Positions 42,613 through 51,676 of a stretch of 62,727 bases of DNA are shown here, one piece after another (the first letter of the stretch is position 1; every line of letters starts with the position of its first letter). The DNA lies in assembly GCA_021775805.1 (NCBI GenBank), contig JAJFHD010000102.1:1-62727 (forward strand), given 5' to 3'. Under the pieces are notes generated by a model. That model saw nothing but the letters and a program-made list of their open reading frames with translations, had not been told where the DNA came from and did no database searches. The DNA is from Alphaproteobacteria bacterium. GTDB lineage: Bacteria; Pseudomonadota; Alphaproteobacteria; Rhizobiales; JAJFHC01. The translations under genes were made by a program, and so were the position numbers.

Positions 42613-42638
42613 CCCTCTCCCGGGAATCCGGGAGAGGG
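42613..42638 (-). terminator. Rho-independent terminator of the binding-protein gene
   Basis: An 11-bp perfect stem (CCCTCTCCCGG/CCGGGAGAGGG) with a four-base loop, followed on the minus strand by TTTATTTTT. It lies between the 3' end of the peptide-type binding protein gene and betC, so betC probably has its own promoter or depends on read-through. Confidence 0.85.
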
Positions 42639-42689
42639 TCGAAACCGCCGATCCGGCAAACACCGCCGGACCGGTATTGTCGTTTTCGA

Positions 42690-44279
42690 TCAGGCGAACC
42701 ACCAGCGTTCCATCGCCTTGTGTCCGTCAAGATCCCAGTTGGCAGCCATCTGCTCTTTATGGGCGATCTTGTTCGACCGTGCCCAGACATAGTTGGCAAA
42801 CATGGGCACGATGGTGCCGCCGTCATTGTGCACAAGGGTCTGCATCTCTGCATACATGCCCCTGCGCTTGGCGTCGTCGAGTTCCTTGCGCGCCAGAAGC
42901 AGAAGTTCGTTGAACCGTGCATTCTTCCACACCGTGTCATTCCACTCGGCTGTGTCGGAATAGGCGGTTGAGAACATCCAGTCTTCCGTCGGGCGACCGC
43001 CCCAGTAGCACGCACAGAACGGTTTCTTGTTCCACACATTGCTCCAGTAGCCATCGTTCGGCTCACGCACGATGTTAAGGTCGATACCAGCCTTTGATGC
43101 GTGTTCCTTGTAGAGAACCGTGGCGTCGACGGCGCCAGCAAACGCCGCGTCGGCCGTGCTGACGTCAACCTTGAGGCCTTCCATACCTGCCTTCTTGAGG
43201 TGGAATTTTGCCTTGTCGGGATCATAGACGCGCTGTGCCAGATCCGATGCGTGGTAACGGTTGGCCGTGCTGATCGGGTGATCGTTGCCCAGGGCACCGT
43301 GTCCAAGCAGAACCTTCTGCAGGATTTCTTCCCGGTTCATGGCGTATTTCAAGGCCAGCCTGACATCGACATTGTCGAAGGGTGCCACATTCGTGCGCAT
43401 CGGGAACGTGTAGTGCAGCGTGCCCGCCTTTTCCTCGACCGTGATGTTGGGAACACGCTTCAGCAGATGAAGCGTCTTCAGATCAGCACGGTCGGCAAGC
43501 TCGACTTCGCCAGAGCGCAATGCGTTGATCCTTGCGGCAACATCGACGATCGACACGAGTTCGACAGTATCGAAGTTCGCGTGATCGGCTTTCCAATAGT
43601 TCGGATTGCGCTCGAAGCGCGCCTTAACGCCGGCATTGAATTCCTTCAGTGTGTAACCGCCGGCACCGACACCGCTCTTCCAGTCTGCCTTGCCGTCGAC
43701 GGCAGGCATGATGGTCAAATGGTAATCGCTGACGATGAACGGGAAGTCGGCGTTGCCGTCCGACAGTTCGAACACAACCGTGTTCTTGCCGTCGGCCTTC
43801 ATTTCCTTGATCGGTGCAACGATCGGCTTGGCGGCCGACTTGGAGTCCTTGCCACGGTGGTGATTGAAGGAGGCAATCACATCTTCTGCGGTGACATCCT
43901 TGCCGTTGTGGAAGGTGACACCCTTGCGCAGGTTGAAGGTCCATTGCTTGGCGTCATCCGAAGCGTTCCAGCTCTCAGCAAGCTCGGCCCTGATGTTGCC
44001 GTCATTGCCGACTTCGGTCAGGCAGTTGTGCAAAGCAAAGTTGACCTGAGTCATCATGCCGTTTTCGGTCGTCGCCGGGTCGAGTGAATCCGTTGTCGAA
44101 CCATGACCGGTACCGATGCGGAATGCGCCGCCCTTCTTGGGCGTCATGGCGGAGACTTCGGAGACGAAGGTGTTGGCGGCGGCCACGGTTACACCGGTAG
44201 CAAGCGCGCCCTGCATGAACTGGCGGCGGTTGATTTTGCCCGTCGAGAACAGGCGTCTTAGATTGCGATAGGTCTGCAT
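42690..44279 (-). CDS. Tat-exported peptide/nickel-type ABC substrate-binding protein (family 5)
   Basis: A 529-residue binding protein with a twin-arginine signal (NRRQFMQGALATGVTVAAANTF). The family-5 pattern is clear: SLDPATTENGMMTQVNFALHNCLTEV, NASDDAKQWTFNLRKGVTFHNGKDVTAEDV, RFERNPNYWK, VRLALKYAMNREEI. No permease or ATPase gene is next to it, so it is an orphan component or works with a distant transporter. GGGAGGG precedes the start. A one-base variant of the BetI-like operator lies about 35-45 bases upstream. Confidence 0.85.
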   Translation of the reverse strand: MQTYRNLRRLFSTGKINRRQFMQGALATGVTVAAANTFVSEVSAMTPKKGGAFRIGTGHGSTTDSLDPATTENGMMTQVNFALHNCLTEVGNDGNIRAELAESWNASDDAKQWTFNLRKGVTFHNGKDVTAEDVIASFNHHRGKDSKSAAKPIVAPIKEMKADGKNTVVFELSDGNADFPFIVSDYHLTIMPAVDGKADWKSGVGAGGYTLKEFNAGVKARFERNPNYWKADHANFDTVELVSIVDVAARINALRSGEVELADRADLKTLHLLKRVPNITVEEKAGTLHYTFPMRTNVAPFDNVDVRLALKYAMNREEILQKVLLGHGALGNDHPISTANRYHASDLAQRVYDPDKAKFHLKKAGMEGLKVDVSTADAAFAGAVDATVLYKEHASKAGIDLNIVREPNDGYWSNVWNKKPFCACYWGGRPTEDWMFSTAYSDTAEWNDTVWKNARFNELLLLARKELDDAKRRGMYAEMQTLVHNDGGTIVPMFANYVWARSNKIAHKEQMAANWDLDGHKAMERWWFA

Positions 44280-44312
44280 TCATTTCCCTCCCTGGAAATA
44301 CTTCTGAGTTTA

Positions 44313-44322
44313 TGGACGTTCA
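44313..44322. promoter_or_regulatory. Variant BetI/TetR-type operator
   Basis: On the minus strand TGAACGTCCA differs from the palindrome TGAACGTTCA by one base, and an ATATTG string precedes it as at 252-261. It lies upstream of the Tat-exported binding protein gene. This could put that gene in the same regulatory circuit. Confidence 0.45.
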
Positions 44323-44487
44323 CAATATGCCCACGGGACAGCCGGTCAGACCTTTTCAGTCCTGTCAAATTCGGCATTCCTGCTGACACGCTAGCAAATC
44401 CCAGCGCCCGGCGTCGACAAAAATTGGGCCGGCCCACCATGTTTTGAACCAGACTATTAGATGAACTAATTTTTTGAGACCCTCGTT

Positions 44488-45711
44488 TTATCGCAAAAGA
44501 TCGCGCAAAGAGACATCCGGATCGGCAAGCTGGGCAGGGTCCACGTCCATGGCATTCGACATTAGACGGCGGCTGACCGCTACATCCTTGGCGGCGCTGA
44601 CGGCGATGACGCCGGCGAGTTTTGTGCCGTCCATGTAAAACACACTGAACGATCCCGAGTCCGGATCGCCCCTTACGATGCCGCCGTCCCAACTGCCGGG
44701 CAGGCCCAGAAACTGCAGGTTCACGCCGAACTGGTTCGACCAGCCCCAGGGGTTTTCCGAATACGGTGTTTCGTCGCCAAGCATGACGCGCGCCACTGCC
44801 GCTCCTTGGTCCTGGGCATTCTTCCAGGTTTCCATCCGGAGCGTACGGTTGAGCCACGGACTGAAATGATTGGTGACGTCACCGGCGGCAAAGATGCGGT
44901 CATCGGACGTGCGGCCATACTCGTCGACCTTTATGCCGTTCTCGACATGGAGACCGGCCGCCTCGGCAAGTTCCGAGTTCGGAATTGCGCCGATCCCAAC
45001 GACGATGATGTCGGCGGGATGCGCGGTGCCATCCGCACAAATGACCCTTGAGCCGTTTTCGTCGGTCTCGAACCTGTCGAGTCGCACACCGGTATGAACC
45101 GCAACGCCATGACCGGCGTGCAATTGGGCAAAGTGATCGCTGATCTCTGGACCGACGACACGGGCCATCAGGCGGTCGGCGTATTCCAGCACCGTAACCT
45201 CACAGCCCAGTTCGCGGGAGGTGGCTGCTATTTCCAGTCCGATCAGCCCGCCGCCGATGACAACCAGCCGGCGGCCTTCGGTCAGTTCCCGCTGCAATGC
45301 CAGACACTCGTCGATATCCCTGAGGTAGTGTATCGGTGCCTCGTTGCTGCCGGGCAGTTGCAGGGTCCGGACACGGGTCCCGGTTGCGATCATAAGCCGG
45401 TCATAGGCAACCGTGTCACCGGAATTCAGCGTCACCGTCCGGTTGTCGCGGTCAATCGACGTCACTGTCCGGTTCTTCAGCAGTTCGATACCGACCTCCG
45501 CGAGTTTTTCCTCGGTCGCAAAATAGGTGCTTTCGATGGATTCCGACCCGGCCAGGACGGCCTTCGACAACGGTGGGCGTTCATATGGCGGATGGGTTTC
45601 CTCGCCGATCAGAACCACGCGGCCTTCAAAACCCTTGTCACGCAAGGTGCGCGTGGCCCAGTATCCGGCCTGACCGGCACCGATCACCACTATTGTCCCG
45701 ATCTCGCCCAT
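44488..45711 (-). CDS. Ferredoxin/rubredoxin reductase-type FAD-NAD(P) oxidoreductase
   Basis: A 407-residue flavoprotein. FAD motif TIVVIGAGQAGYWATRTLRDKG (6-27), PPYERPPLSKAVL, NAD motif RLVVIGGGLIGLEIAATSRELG and IFAAGDVTNHFSPW are typical of reductases that feed electrons to Rieske oxygenases or cytochromes P450. A C-terminal reductase domain follows. No oxygenase gene is adjacent. It is divergent from the LhgO-like gene. Confidence 0.85.
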   Translation of the reverse strand: MGEIGTIVVIGAGQAGYWATRTLRDKGFEGRVVLIGEETHPPYERPPLSKAVLAGSESIESTYFATEEKLAEVGIELLKNRTVTSIDRDNRTVTLNSGDTVAYDRLMIATGTRVRTLQLPGSNEAPIHYLRDIDECLALQRELTEGRRLVVIGGGLIGLEIAATSRELGCEVTVLEYADRLMARVVGPEISDHFAQLHAGHGVAVHTGVRLDRFETDENGSRVICADGTAHPADIIVVGIGAIPNSELAEAAGLHVENGIKVDEYGRTSDDRIFAAGDVTNHFSPWLNRTLRMETWKNAQDQGAAVARVMLGDETPYSENPWGWSNQFGVNLQFLGLPGSWDGGIVRGDPDSGSFSVFYMDGTKLAGVIAVSAAKDVAVSRRLMSNAMDVDPAQLADPDVSLRDLLR

Positions 45712-45933
45712 CGGAATCCGACTCCCAGAAAAATTGACGGTTCGCCGGCAACTCGGCGTGCCGCAACCTCGCCACTAAGCCTCTCATGTGTCAATAGGTT
45801 GTTTTCACCGGCGCGCCTGAGCAGGCATTGTTATCGTTGCAGATTGCGGCGTCGCACAATATGGTCACGCCCGGTGTGCCGGCCGGGGCGGCGCACCGGC
45901 AAGAGACAACAATCAGGCAAGAACAAAACATCC

Positions 45934-47040
45934 ATGGAACGTGTCGACTGCATTGTTGTGGGAGCGGGCGTTGTCGGCCTTGCCGTTGCGCGGGCTTTCG
46001 CTCTTGCAGGTCGCGAGGTCATCGTACTCGAACAGCATCACCGGTTCGGATCAGTGACAAGCTCGCGCAACTCCGAGGTCATCCATGCCGGCATCTATTA
46101 TGACCCGGTCAGCCTCAAGGCGCGGTTCTGTGTGGAAGGCAGAAAACTGCTTTACGACTATTGTGTCGAACGCGGCATTGCCCACCGCCAACTGGGCAAG
46201 CTGATCGTGGCAATTTCGCCGCTGGAAATTCCAAAGCTCGCAAAGATCCAGGAGAATGCCCAGAAGTCCGGCGTTACCGATCTGACATTCCTCAGCCGGC
46301 CGGCAGTGAGCGAAATCGAACCTGCCGTGAATTGCGTCGCCGGACTGCTGTCTCCGTCAACCGGCATTATCGACAGTCATGACTTCATGCTCAATCTGGC
46401 AGGCGACGCAGAAAATGCCGGCGCCACATTCGTCTACGGCGCCAAAGTCGATTCGGGCGAAGCCGGCAAAGGCGGCATAACGCTTGAAGTCGGCGGCGAC
46501 GATCCCTGTTCGCTGTCCGCGACGACCGTGATCAATGCCGCCGGACTGGAAGCGCAGGCCCTGGCGCGGTCCATCACCGGATACAGATCCGAAACCGTGC
46601 CGCAACTTCATATGGCCCGCGGCAACTATTTCTCCCTGACCGGCAAGTCCCCCTTCAGCCATCTGGTCTACCCGGTCCCGGCCGATGGCGGACTGGGCGT
46701 CCACGTAACACTTGACCTTGGCGGCCGGGCCCGTTTCGGGCCCGATGTGGAATGGACAGAGGAAGAAACCTATGACGTCGCCGCTGAACGGGCAGAGGCA
46801 TTCTACAAGGGTATCCGGCGGTACTGGCCGGACCTGCCCGATGACGCCTTGCAGCCGGACTATTCGGGCATACGGCCAAAGCTCTCCGGCCCCGGGGATC
46901 CGGCTGCCGATTTCATCATCCGGGACGAGGCTGAAAATGGCGGACGCGGGCTGATCAACCTGTTCGGGATCGAGTCGCCGGGGCTGACCGCTTCACTGGC
47001 GATCGCCGACCACGTCGTTGCGGTTGCAGGTGCCGCCTGA
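45934..47040 (+). CDS. FAD-dependent L-2-hydroxyglutarate dehydrogenase-like protein
   Basis: A 368-residue flavoprotein of the LhgO/GlpO-like group: DCIVVGAGVVGLAVARAFALAGREVIVLEQH (FAD motif), SSRNSEVIHAGIYYDPVSLKARFCVEGR, GIIDSHDFMLNLAGDAENAGATF and GLINLFGIESPGLTASLAIAD. The family oxidises L-2-hydroxyglutarate or related hydroxy acids and passes electrons to the membrane. ATG at 45934 is chosen; the open frame upstream belongs to the opposite gene. No strong ribosome binding site is seen. Confidence 0.83.
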   Translation: MERVDCIVVGAGVVGLAVARAFALAGREVIVLEQHHRFGSVTSSRNSEVIHAGIYYDPVSLKARFCVEGRKLLYDYCVERGIAHRQLGKLIVAISPLEIPKLAKIQENAQKSGVTDLTFLSRPAVSEIEPAVNCVAGLLSPSTGIIDSHDFMLNLAGDAENAGATFVYGAKVDSGEAGKGGITLEVGGDDPCSLSATTVINAAGLEAQALARSITGYRSETVPQLHMARGNYFSLTGKSPFSHLVYPVPADGGLGVHVTLDLGGRARFGPDVEWTEEETYDVAAERAEAFYKGIRRYWPDLPDDALQPDYSGIRPKLSGPGDPAADFIIRDEAENGGRGLINLFGIESPGLTASLAIADHVVAVAGAA

Positions 47041-47134
47041 GTGTACTGTTTTCCGGGCGGGGAATGAGATATAGACAAGGCGTGCGCCGAGACGCCCTGG
47101 AACCAGCCTGCCAACCGACCAGCCCTGGTGTGAG

Positions 47135-48115
47135 ATGGAAATGCAAAAATCCGAACGTGTTGACCAAGGCCGCGCACACGGCCCGGATTATGCGCGACTC
47201 CGGGCCTGGGTATTGCTGGTCTTCGCCGGTGTTGTTTGGGGTCTTACCTTTTCGCTTGCCAAGATCGCAACCGAAAGCGGCGCCCATCCACTGGGACTGA
47301 CATTCTGGCAGGCGGCAATCGGTGCGGGACTTCTGATCGTCTACAATCTGGTCAAAAGCCAACGCCTGCCGCTGGACCGGCCTCACCTGTGGTTCTACCT
47401 GGCTTGCGGCCTGATGGGCACCGTCATCCCCAGCACCTTGTATTTCTATGCTGCACCGAATTTGCCGGCAGGTGTCCTGTCCATAACCATCACGACGACA
47501 CCGCTTTTCACATTCGCTGCAGCCCTGTTCTTCGGCCTGGAAAAACTCGCGGTCCTGCGTATCCTCGGAGTCGGTCTGGGCATTGTCGCCGTCATCATGC
47601 TGGTGGCGCCTGACACCAGCCTGCCCGATCCCGGTGCAGCGCCCTGGGTTCTCGTGGCGGTTGCAGCGGCCCTTTGCTATGTGGCTGAAAACATGATCAT
47701 CGCCCTCCGCCTGCCGTCGACGACCACGGCCGGCATGGCCCTGACGGGCATGCTCACGGTCGCGGCCCTGGTTCTGGCCCCGGTGCTCGTCGTCACGGAC
47801 ACGTTCGTTCCGATCACGCTTTCCGCCGATGCGGTCAATCTGTCGATCATCGGCATGGCGATCATCAATGTGGTCGCCTATGGCCTTTTCGTCTATCTGG
47901 TCGCTGTTGCCGGTCCGGTGTTTGCCAGCCAGATGGGTTACTGGGTGACCGTGTCGGGCATTGCCTGGGGCATGGTCATCTTTAACGAACAGCACTCGTT
48001 GTGGATCTGGGGTTCGGTCATGGTCATGTTCCTGGGCCTGGCGCTCGTTCAGCCCCGTGGCGCCCGCGGCAAACCGAATCACGAGAACCTGGAAACGGCG
48101 GCCTTGGATGCTTGA
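47135..48115 (+). CDS. EamA-family (DMT) transporter
   Basis: A 326-residue membrane protein with about ten helices in two EamA repeats (VLLVFAGVVWGLTFSLAKIATESGAHPLGLTFWQAA and the second half around IIGMAIINVVAYGLFVYLVAVAGPVFASQMGYW). The direction and substrate are unknown; members often export amino acids or related metabolites. Its end overlaps the start of the next transporter by eight bases (ATGCTTGA), so the two are translationally coupled. Confidence 0.83.
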   Translation: MEMQKSERVDQGRAHGPDYARLRAWVLLVFAGVVWGLTFSLAKIATESGAHPLGLTFWQAAIGAGLLIVYNLVKSQRLPLDRPHLWFYLACGLMGTVIPSTLYFYAAPNLPAGVLSITITTTPLFTFAAALFFGLEKLAVLRILGVGLGIVAVIMLVAPDTSLPDPGAAPWVLVAVAAALCYVAENMIIALRLPSTTTAGMALTGMLTVAALVLAPVLVVTDTFVPITLSADAVNLSIIGMAIINVVAYGLFVYLVAVAGPVFASQMGYWVTVSGIAWGMVIFNEQHSLWIWGSVMVMFLGLALVQPRGARGKPNHENLETAALDA

Positions 48116-49331
48116 ACGTCCGTCACCTTCCGCCGACACACCGCGACGGTTCAGCGACGATGTCAATGGCACACATTTGGCCAATGCCGTGGTCGCCTTT
48201 GTCTTTGCGGCATCGGGCCCGGTCGCCATAATCCTTGCAGCAGGTACGAAAGGCGGGCTTTCCCAGAGCGATCTCTCGTCCTGGATATTCGGCGCCTTTT
48301 TCATAAACGGCCTCGTCACCATCGCCTACAGTCTCTACTACAAACAGCCCCTGGCCTTTTTCTGGACGATTCCGGGCACGGTACTGGTCGGGCCGGCATT
48401 GGAACATCTCAGTTTCGAACAGGTAATCGGCGCGTTCTATGCGACCGGGGTCCTGATGATGGTGTTGGGGTTCAGCGGCTGGGTTCGCCGGGCCATGCAA
48501 GCGGTTCCGATGCCGATTGTCATGGGCATGGTTGCCGGTGTCTTTCTCCAGTTCGGCCTGGACTGGGTTCATGCCTTTGAAAACGGCTTCCTGGTTGCCG
48601 CCGCCATGACCGCGGCGTTCGTTCTGGCAACGCTCCTGCCGGGTCTCGGCCGTTTCCTGCCGCCTTTGATTGCCGCTCTTGCCACAGGCATAGCCGTTCT
48701 GGTGCTGACCGACGGATTTGCCGCCGATGCCCAATTTGCCCTCGCCGTGGCGTCACCGAACCTCTACCAGCCGTCGTTTTCCTGGCAGGCCATGTTCGAG
48801 TTGGTTGTGCCGCTGGCGATTACCGTGCTGGTGGTCCAGAACGGCCAGGGATTTGCCATCTTGCGCAGCGCCGACCACGAACCGCCGATAAACGCCGTCA
48901 CGGTCGCCTGCGGCGGCGCGTCGATCGTGGGCGCGGTTTTCGGCACGGTGTCCACATGCCTCACCGGCCCGACCAACGCCATTCTCGTGAGTTCCGGCGA
49001 GAAGTCGGGCCACTATACCGGCGGCGTGGTCGTCGGGCTGCTGGCCCTCGTCTTCGGGTTGTTCTCGCCGGTTTTCACGTCATTCATGCTGTCGACGCCC
49101 AAAGCCTTTATCGCAACCCTTGCCGGTCTTGCCATGCTGAAGGTACTCCAAGGCGCCTTTACCGCCGCATTCAAGGAACGGTTCGCGCTCAGCGCGCTGA
49201 TTACTTTCCTCGTGACGGTGTCGGATCTCAGCCTGTTCAACATCGGCGCCCCATTCTGGGGCCTCGTGTTCGGTTTCGCTGCCTCATGGCTGCTTGAACG
49301 GCACGACTATCAGGACACCGGGGGGTCTTGA
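48108..49331 (+). CDS. benE: BenE-family benzoate/proton symporter-like protein
   Basis: A 407-residue membrane protein with about twelve helices. Typical BenE strings are GPVAIILAAGTKGGLSQSDLSSWIFGAFFINGLVTIAYSLYYKQPLAFFWTIPGTVLVGPAL, PMPIVMGMVAGVFLQFGLDWV, VQNGQGFAILRSADHEPPINAVT and CLTGPTNAILVSSGEKSGHYTGGVV. The family imports benzoate with protons. No ring-cleavage gene is nearby; the ligase at 52297-54147 is the only other aromatic-acid candidate, so the substrate remains open. Confidence 0.85.
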   Translation: MLERPSPSADTPRRFSDDVNGTHLANAVVAFVFAASGPVAIILAAGTKGGLSQSDLSSWIFGAFFINGLVTIAYSLYYKQPLAFFWTIPGTVLVGPALEHLSFEQVIGAFYATGVLMMVLGFSGWVRRAMQAVPMPIVMGMVAGVFLQFGLDWVHAFENGFLVAAAMTAAFVLATLLPGLGRFLPPLIAALATGIAVLVLTDGFAADAQFALAVASPNLYQPSFSWQAMFELVVPLAITVLVVQNGQGFAILRSADHEPPINAVTVACGGASIVGAVFGTVSTCLTGPTNAILVSSGEKSGHYTGGVVVGLLALVFGLFSPVFTSFMLSTPKAFIATLAGLAMLKVLQGAFTAAFKERFALSALITFLVTVSDLSLFNIGAPFWGLVFGFAASWLLERHDYQDTGGS

Positions 49332-49334
49332 TCC

Positions 49335-50348
49335 ATGAATCGCCCATCCCTGGTTCTGCTAGTGTTTCTGACTTGTCTGGGTGCGGCGGCATCCGGGCCG
49401 GCAATCGCGGATGGCTGGCAGGTCACACCCCTCAAGACAAACGGACCGGTAAAGCATATCCGGCAAACGAGTCCGGGCACCGCGTCGGTTCAAGTGGCCG
49501 GAAAGTGGTATCGGGTGACGCGTTGCGGCGCGGGCTTCTGCCTTTCCGCCACTGCGGCTCCTCCTCAAAGACGGGCGCCGGCGGGAGCGCTGCCTGACGG
49601 TCTGATGGCCCGGTCGGCCGGGCTCGATATTCGGCGAGCCTGGTTTGCAAAACCGACCAAACGGTATGGGCACGGCATCCTGGGCGACAGGATCGAGGCC
49701 GGATCGCTCGTGGCAACAGACCGTGACAAGCACCGGTCCCAGGTCACGCTGCCGCGTTCTGCGGTCTTCGAGGACCTCGAACCGCGGATTGCCGACCTGG
49801 ACGGTGACGGCCGCGCCGAGATTGTGGCGATAAAGTCCTATCTCGACCGTGGCGGATCGATTGCGGTTTACGGGCTCAGGCAAGGCCGGCTTCGGCGCCT
49901 GGCGCAAACGCCCGCGATCGGACGCGCGAACCGGTGGCTCAACGTTGCCGGCATCGCCGATTTCGACGGTGACGGTGCCCGCGAGATCGCTATCGTGGTG
50001 ACGCCCCACATTGGCGGCACGCTGGAGTTCTGGTCGTTCAAGCGAGACAGGTTGCGCCGGATCGGATCGGCCGCCGGATTTTCCAATCATGCGATCGGTT
50101 CGCGGAACCTTGGGCTGTCCGGTGTGGCGGATATCGACGGAAACGGGCGCGCCGACCTTGCTCTACCGGACGACAGCCGCCGGTCGCTAAAGCTTGTCGG
50201 GCTTCGCAGCGGACGTGTCTCGACACTGGGAACGATCAGCCTTCCGGGCCGGATCACGCACAATATCGCCGTCATCGGCAACGCTCCCCACGCCGCCTTT
50301 CTGGTAGGATTGCACAATGGCCGGCTGATCGCAGTTCATCGCCGGTAG
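49335..50348 (+). CDS. Secreted FG-GAP/VCBS repeat protein
   Basis: A 337-residue exported protein: signal peptide ending at AIADG (about 26), an N-terminal domain with a cysteine pair (RCGAGFC), then three FG-GAP calcium-type repeats IADLDGDGRAEIVAI, IADFDGDGAREIAIV and VADIDGNGRADLAL. Such repeats form blades of a beta-propeller; three are visible here, fewer than a full seven-blade propeller, though others may be degenerate. The gene starts four bases after benE, possibly by chance. The function is unknown. Confidence 0.75.
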   Translation: MNRPSLVLLVFLTCLGAAASGPAIADGWQVTPLKTNGPVKHIRQTSPGTASVQVAGKWYRVTRCGAGFCLSATAAPPQRRAPAGALPDGLMARSAGLDIRRAWFAKPTKRYGHGILGDRIEAGSLVATDRDKHRSQVTLPRSAVFEDLEPRIADLDGDGRAEIVAIKSYLDRGGSIAVYGLRQGRLRRLAQTPAIGRANRWLNVAGIADFDGDGAREIAIVVTPHIGGTLEFWSFKRDRLRRIGSAAGFSNHAIGSRNLGLSGVADIDGNGRADLALPDDSRRSLKLVGLRSGRVSTLGTISLPGRITHNIAVIGNAPHAAFLVGLHNGRLIAVHRR

Positions 50349-50458
50349 CATCGTTTTCCGGTTTTTTTCTGTTGCGGTGGGACCCGCCGCATTCCGCCTC
50401 TCGGGTCAGGCAGCCCTCTCGGCCGATGCCAACAGGTTCAGCGATGCGCGTTGCCGCC

Positions 50459-51451
50459 CTAGACGGCCTGTTCAAGCGGTGTGTCGGCCGCGATCTGCCA
50501 GAGCTCATCGGCCAGGAAGCCCGCGATTTTCTGCATGCCGCCACATTCGATGCCGGCGCGCTCCTCGGCGCCCGCGTTGTAGTTGGTGTTGGTGTTGACG
50601 TCGTAGACCACGGCGGTCCCATCGGGCCGTCTGATGAACTCCACGCCGGCAATCTCGATATGGTTTTGGCCCAGGAACCGTTCCAGACGGCCGATCAGGG
50701 GGTCGTCGAATCCGGTATCGATTTCAAATCTGGGGCCGGCGTCCGCAGGCGCTTGTGCAGCGTCCGCGGGGCAGAACTCTTCAAAATCCACATTGCACGC
50801 GTCGGCCGGACAAAGTTCAAAGCTGCCACCGCTGTAAACCCGCACGGCATAGTGGAATTTTCCGCCGACAAATTCGACCCTGGTGATGAAGTCGTCGTTG
50901 GTTTCGATTCTTTCCTGGACCAGCCAGACATCGTCGACCGCATCGGACACGCCACCGGCATCGAGCGCGTTCTCAAGTTCTTCGACGCTGTCAAACAACT
51001 GAACGCCGAGGCCTTTGCCGCCCTGATTCGGTTTGACGAAGAACGGCGTTATGTCCAGGGCAATGGCCGCATCGAGGATCTCATTCCGGCCAATCGCCAC
51101 AACGGTTTCGGGCGTTGCAATACCCGCCTGCCTGAGCAGAATCTGCTGGGCCGCCTTGTTAATCTCCAGTTGCAGGACACTGCTGCCATTGATGACGCGC
51201 CGCCCGTGGGCCTCGAGCCAGCGCAGGACAATGTCCGTGCTTTGATTTGAGTGCAGATGTCCGCGGGTGTAGTTCGACGCACTCATCCGTGAAAAGAAAA
51301 CGCCTTCCGGAGGGGCCGCACGCAAATCGAGCTGATGCTGGTCGAGCAGCCATTCTTCGTAAGGCGCTCCCGAACTTTCCAGAGCCTGCCGGAGCGGCGG
51401 CAGCCAGGCGCTGTTTTCGTGAATGACATGAATTTTTGGATTTGATGGCAT
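50459..51451 (-). CDS. ATP-grasp enzyme (RimK-like), substrate unknown
   Basis: A 330-residue protein with an ATP-grasp fold. An N-terminal part (ENSAWLPPLRQALESSGAPYEEWLLD) is followed by the ATP-binding block TPFFVKPNQGGKGLGVQLF, strand VWLVQERIE and the metal-binding end VVYDVNTNTNYN. Family members ligate an amino acid or peptide to a carboxylate. The segment FELCPADACNVDFEEFCPADAAQAPADAGPRFEID is an unusual cysteine- and acid-rich insertion. It is divergent from a small membrane protein gene with repeat elements between them. Confidence 0.75.
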   Translation of the reverse strand: MPSNPKIHVIHENSAWLPPLRQALESSGAPYEEWLLDQHQLDLRAAPPEGVFFSRMSASNYTRGHLHSNQSTDIVLRWLEAHGRRVINGSSVLQLEINKAAQQILLRQAGIATPETVVAIGRNEILDAAIALDITPFFVKPNQGGKGLGVQLFDSVEELENALDAGGVSDAVDDVWLVQERIETNDDFITRVEFVGGKFHYAVRVYSGGSFELCPADACNVDFEEFCPADAAQAPADAGPRFEIDTGFDDPLIGRLERFLGQNHIEIAGVEFIRRPDGTAVVYDVNTNTNYNAGAEERAGIECGGMQKIAGFLADELWQIAADTPLEQAV

Positions 51452-51492
51452 TTTCAGGTCTCCCGGCCAGGAATACGGCGTGGCTTCGCATT

Positions 51493-51526
51493 ACACTACG
51501 CTCGTTACAACACTACGTTCGTTATA
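51493..51526. repeat. Tandem 17-bp direct repeat upstream of the ATP-grasp gene
   Basis: ACACTACGCTCGTTACA (51493-51509) is followed at once by ACACTACGTTCGTTATA (51510-51526); two of 17 bases differ. The pair lies 42 bases upstream of the ATP-grasp start in an otherwise A+T-rich region. A regulator binding two adjacent sites is possible. Confidence 0.6.
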
Positions 51527-51540
51527 TAGAACAACTTGTA
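51521..51540. promoter_or_regulatory. Repeated divergent-promoter element, copy 1
   Basis: GTTATATAGAACAACTTGTA here matches 16 of 20 bases of the string at 51656-51675. The two copies flank the spacer between the divergent ATP-grasp and membrane-protein genes, so each could serve one promoter. Confidence 0.5.
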
Positions 51541-51655
51541 TCATAAACAATATAAATCCGTCCAATCAAACGTAGCTCACCAGAAAAATTTGTCCCCCAA
51601 CGCTGATCATGCCGTTTCTGTCGGACATGTCGTTGGACTGAAACTCATTCATTAT

Positions 51656-51676
51656 GTTATATGAAACAACATGTTG
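51656..51676. promoter_or_regulatory. Repeated divergent-promoter element, copy 2
   Basis: GTTATATGAAACAACATGTT starts here and shares the core GTTATATrrAACAACwTGT with 51521-51540. It contains the perfect 10-bp palindrome CAACATGTTG (51667-51676), which includes the proposed start codon of the membrane-protein gene. Confidence 0.5.

Noticed and set aside
46955..48322. 455-codon minus-strand frame over the EamA and BenE genes
   Set aside because: Antisense of two coupled transporter genes; its translation is highly charged and has no recognised domain.
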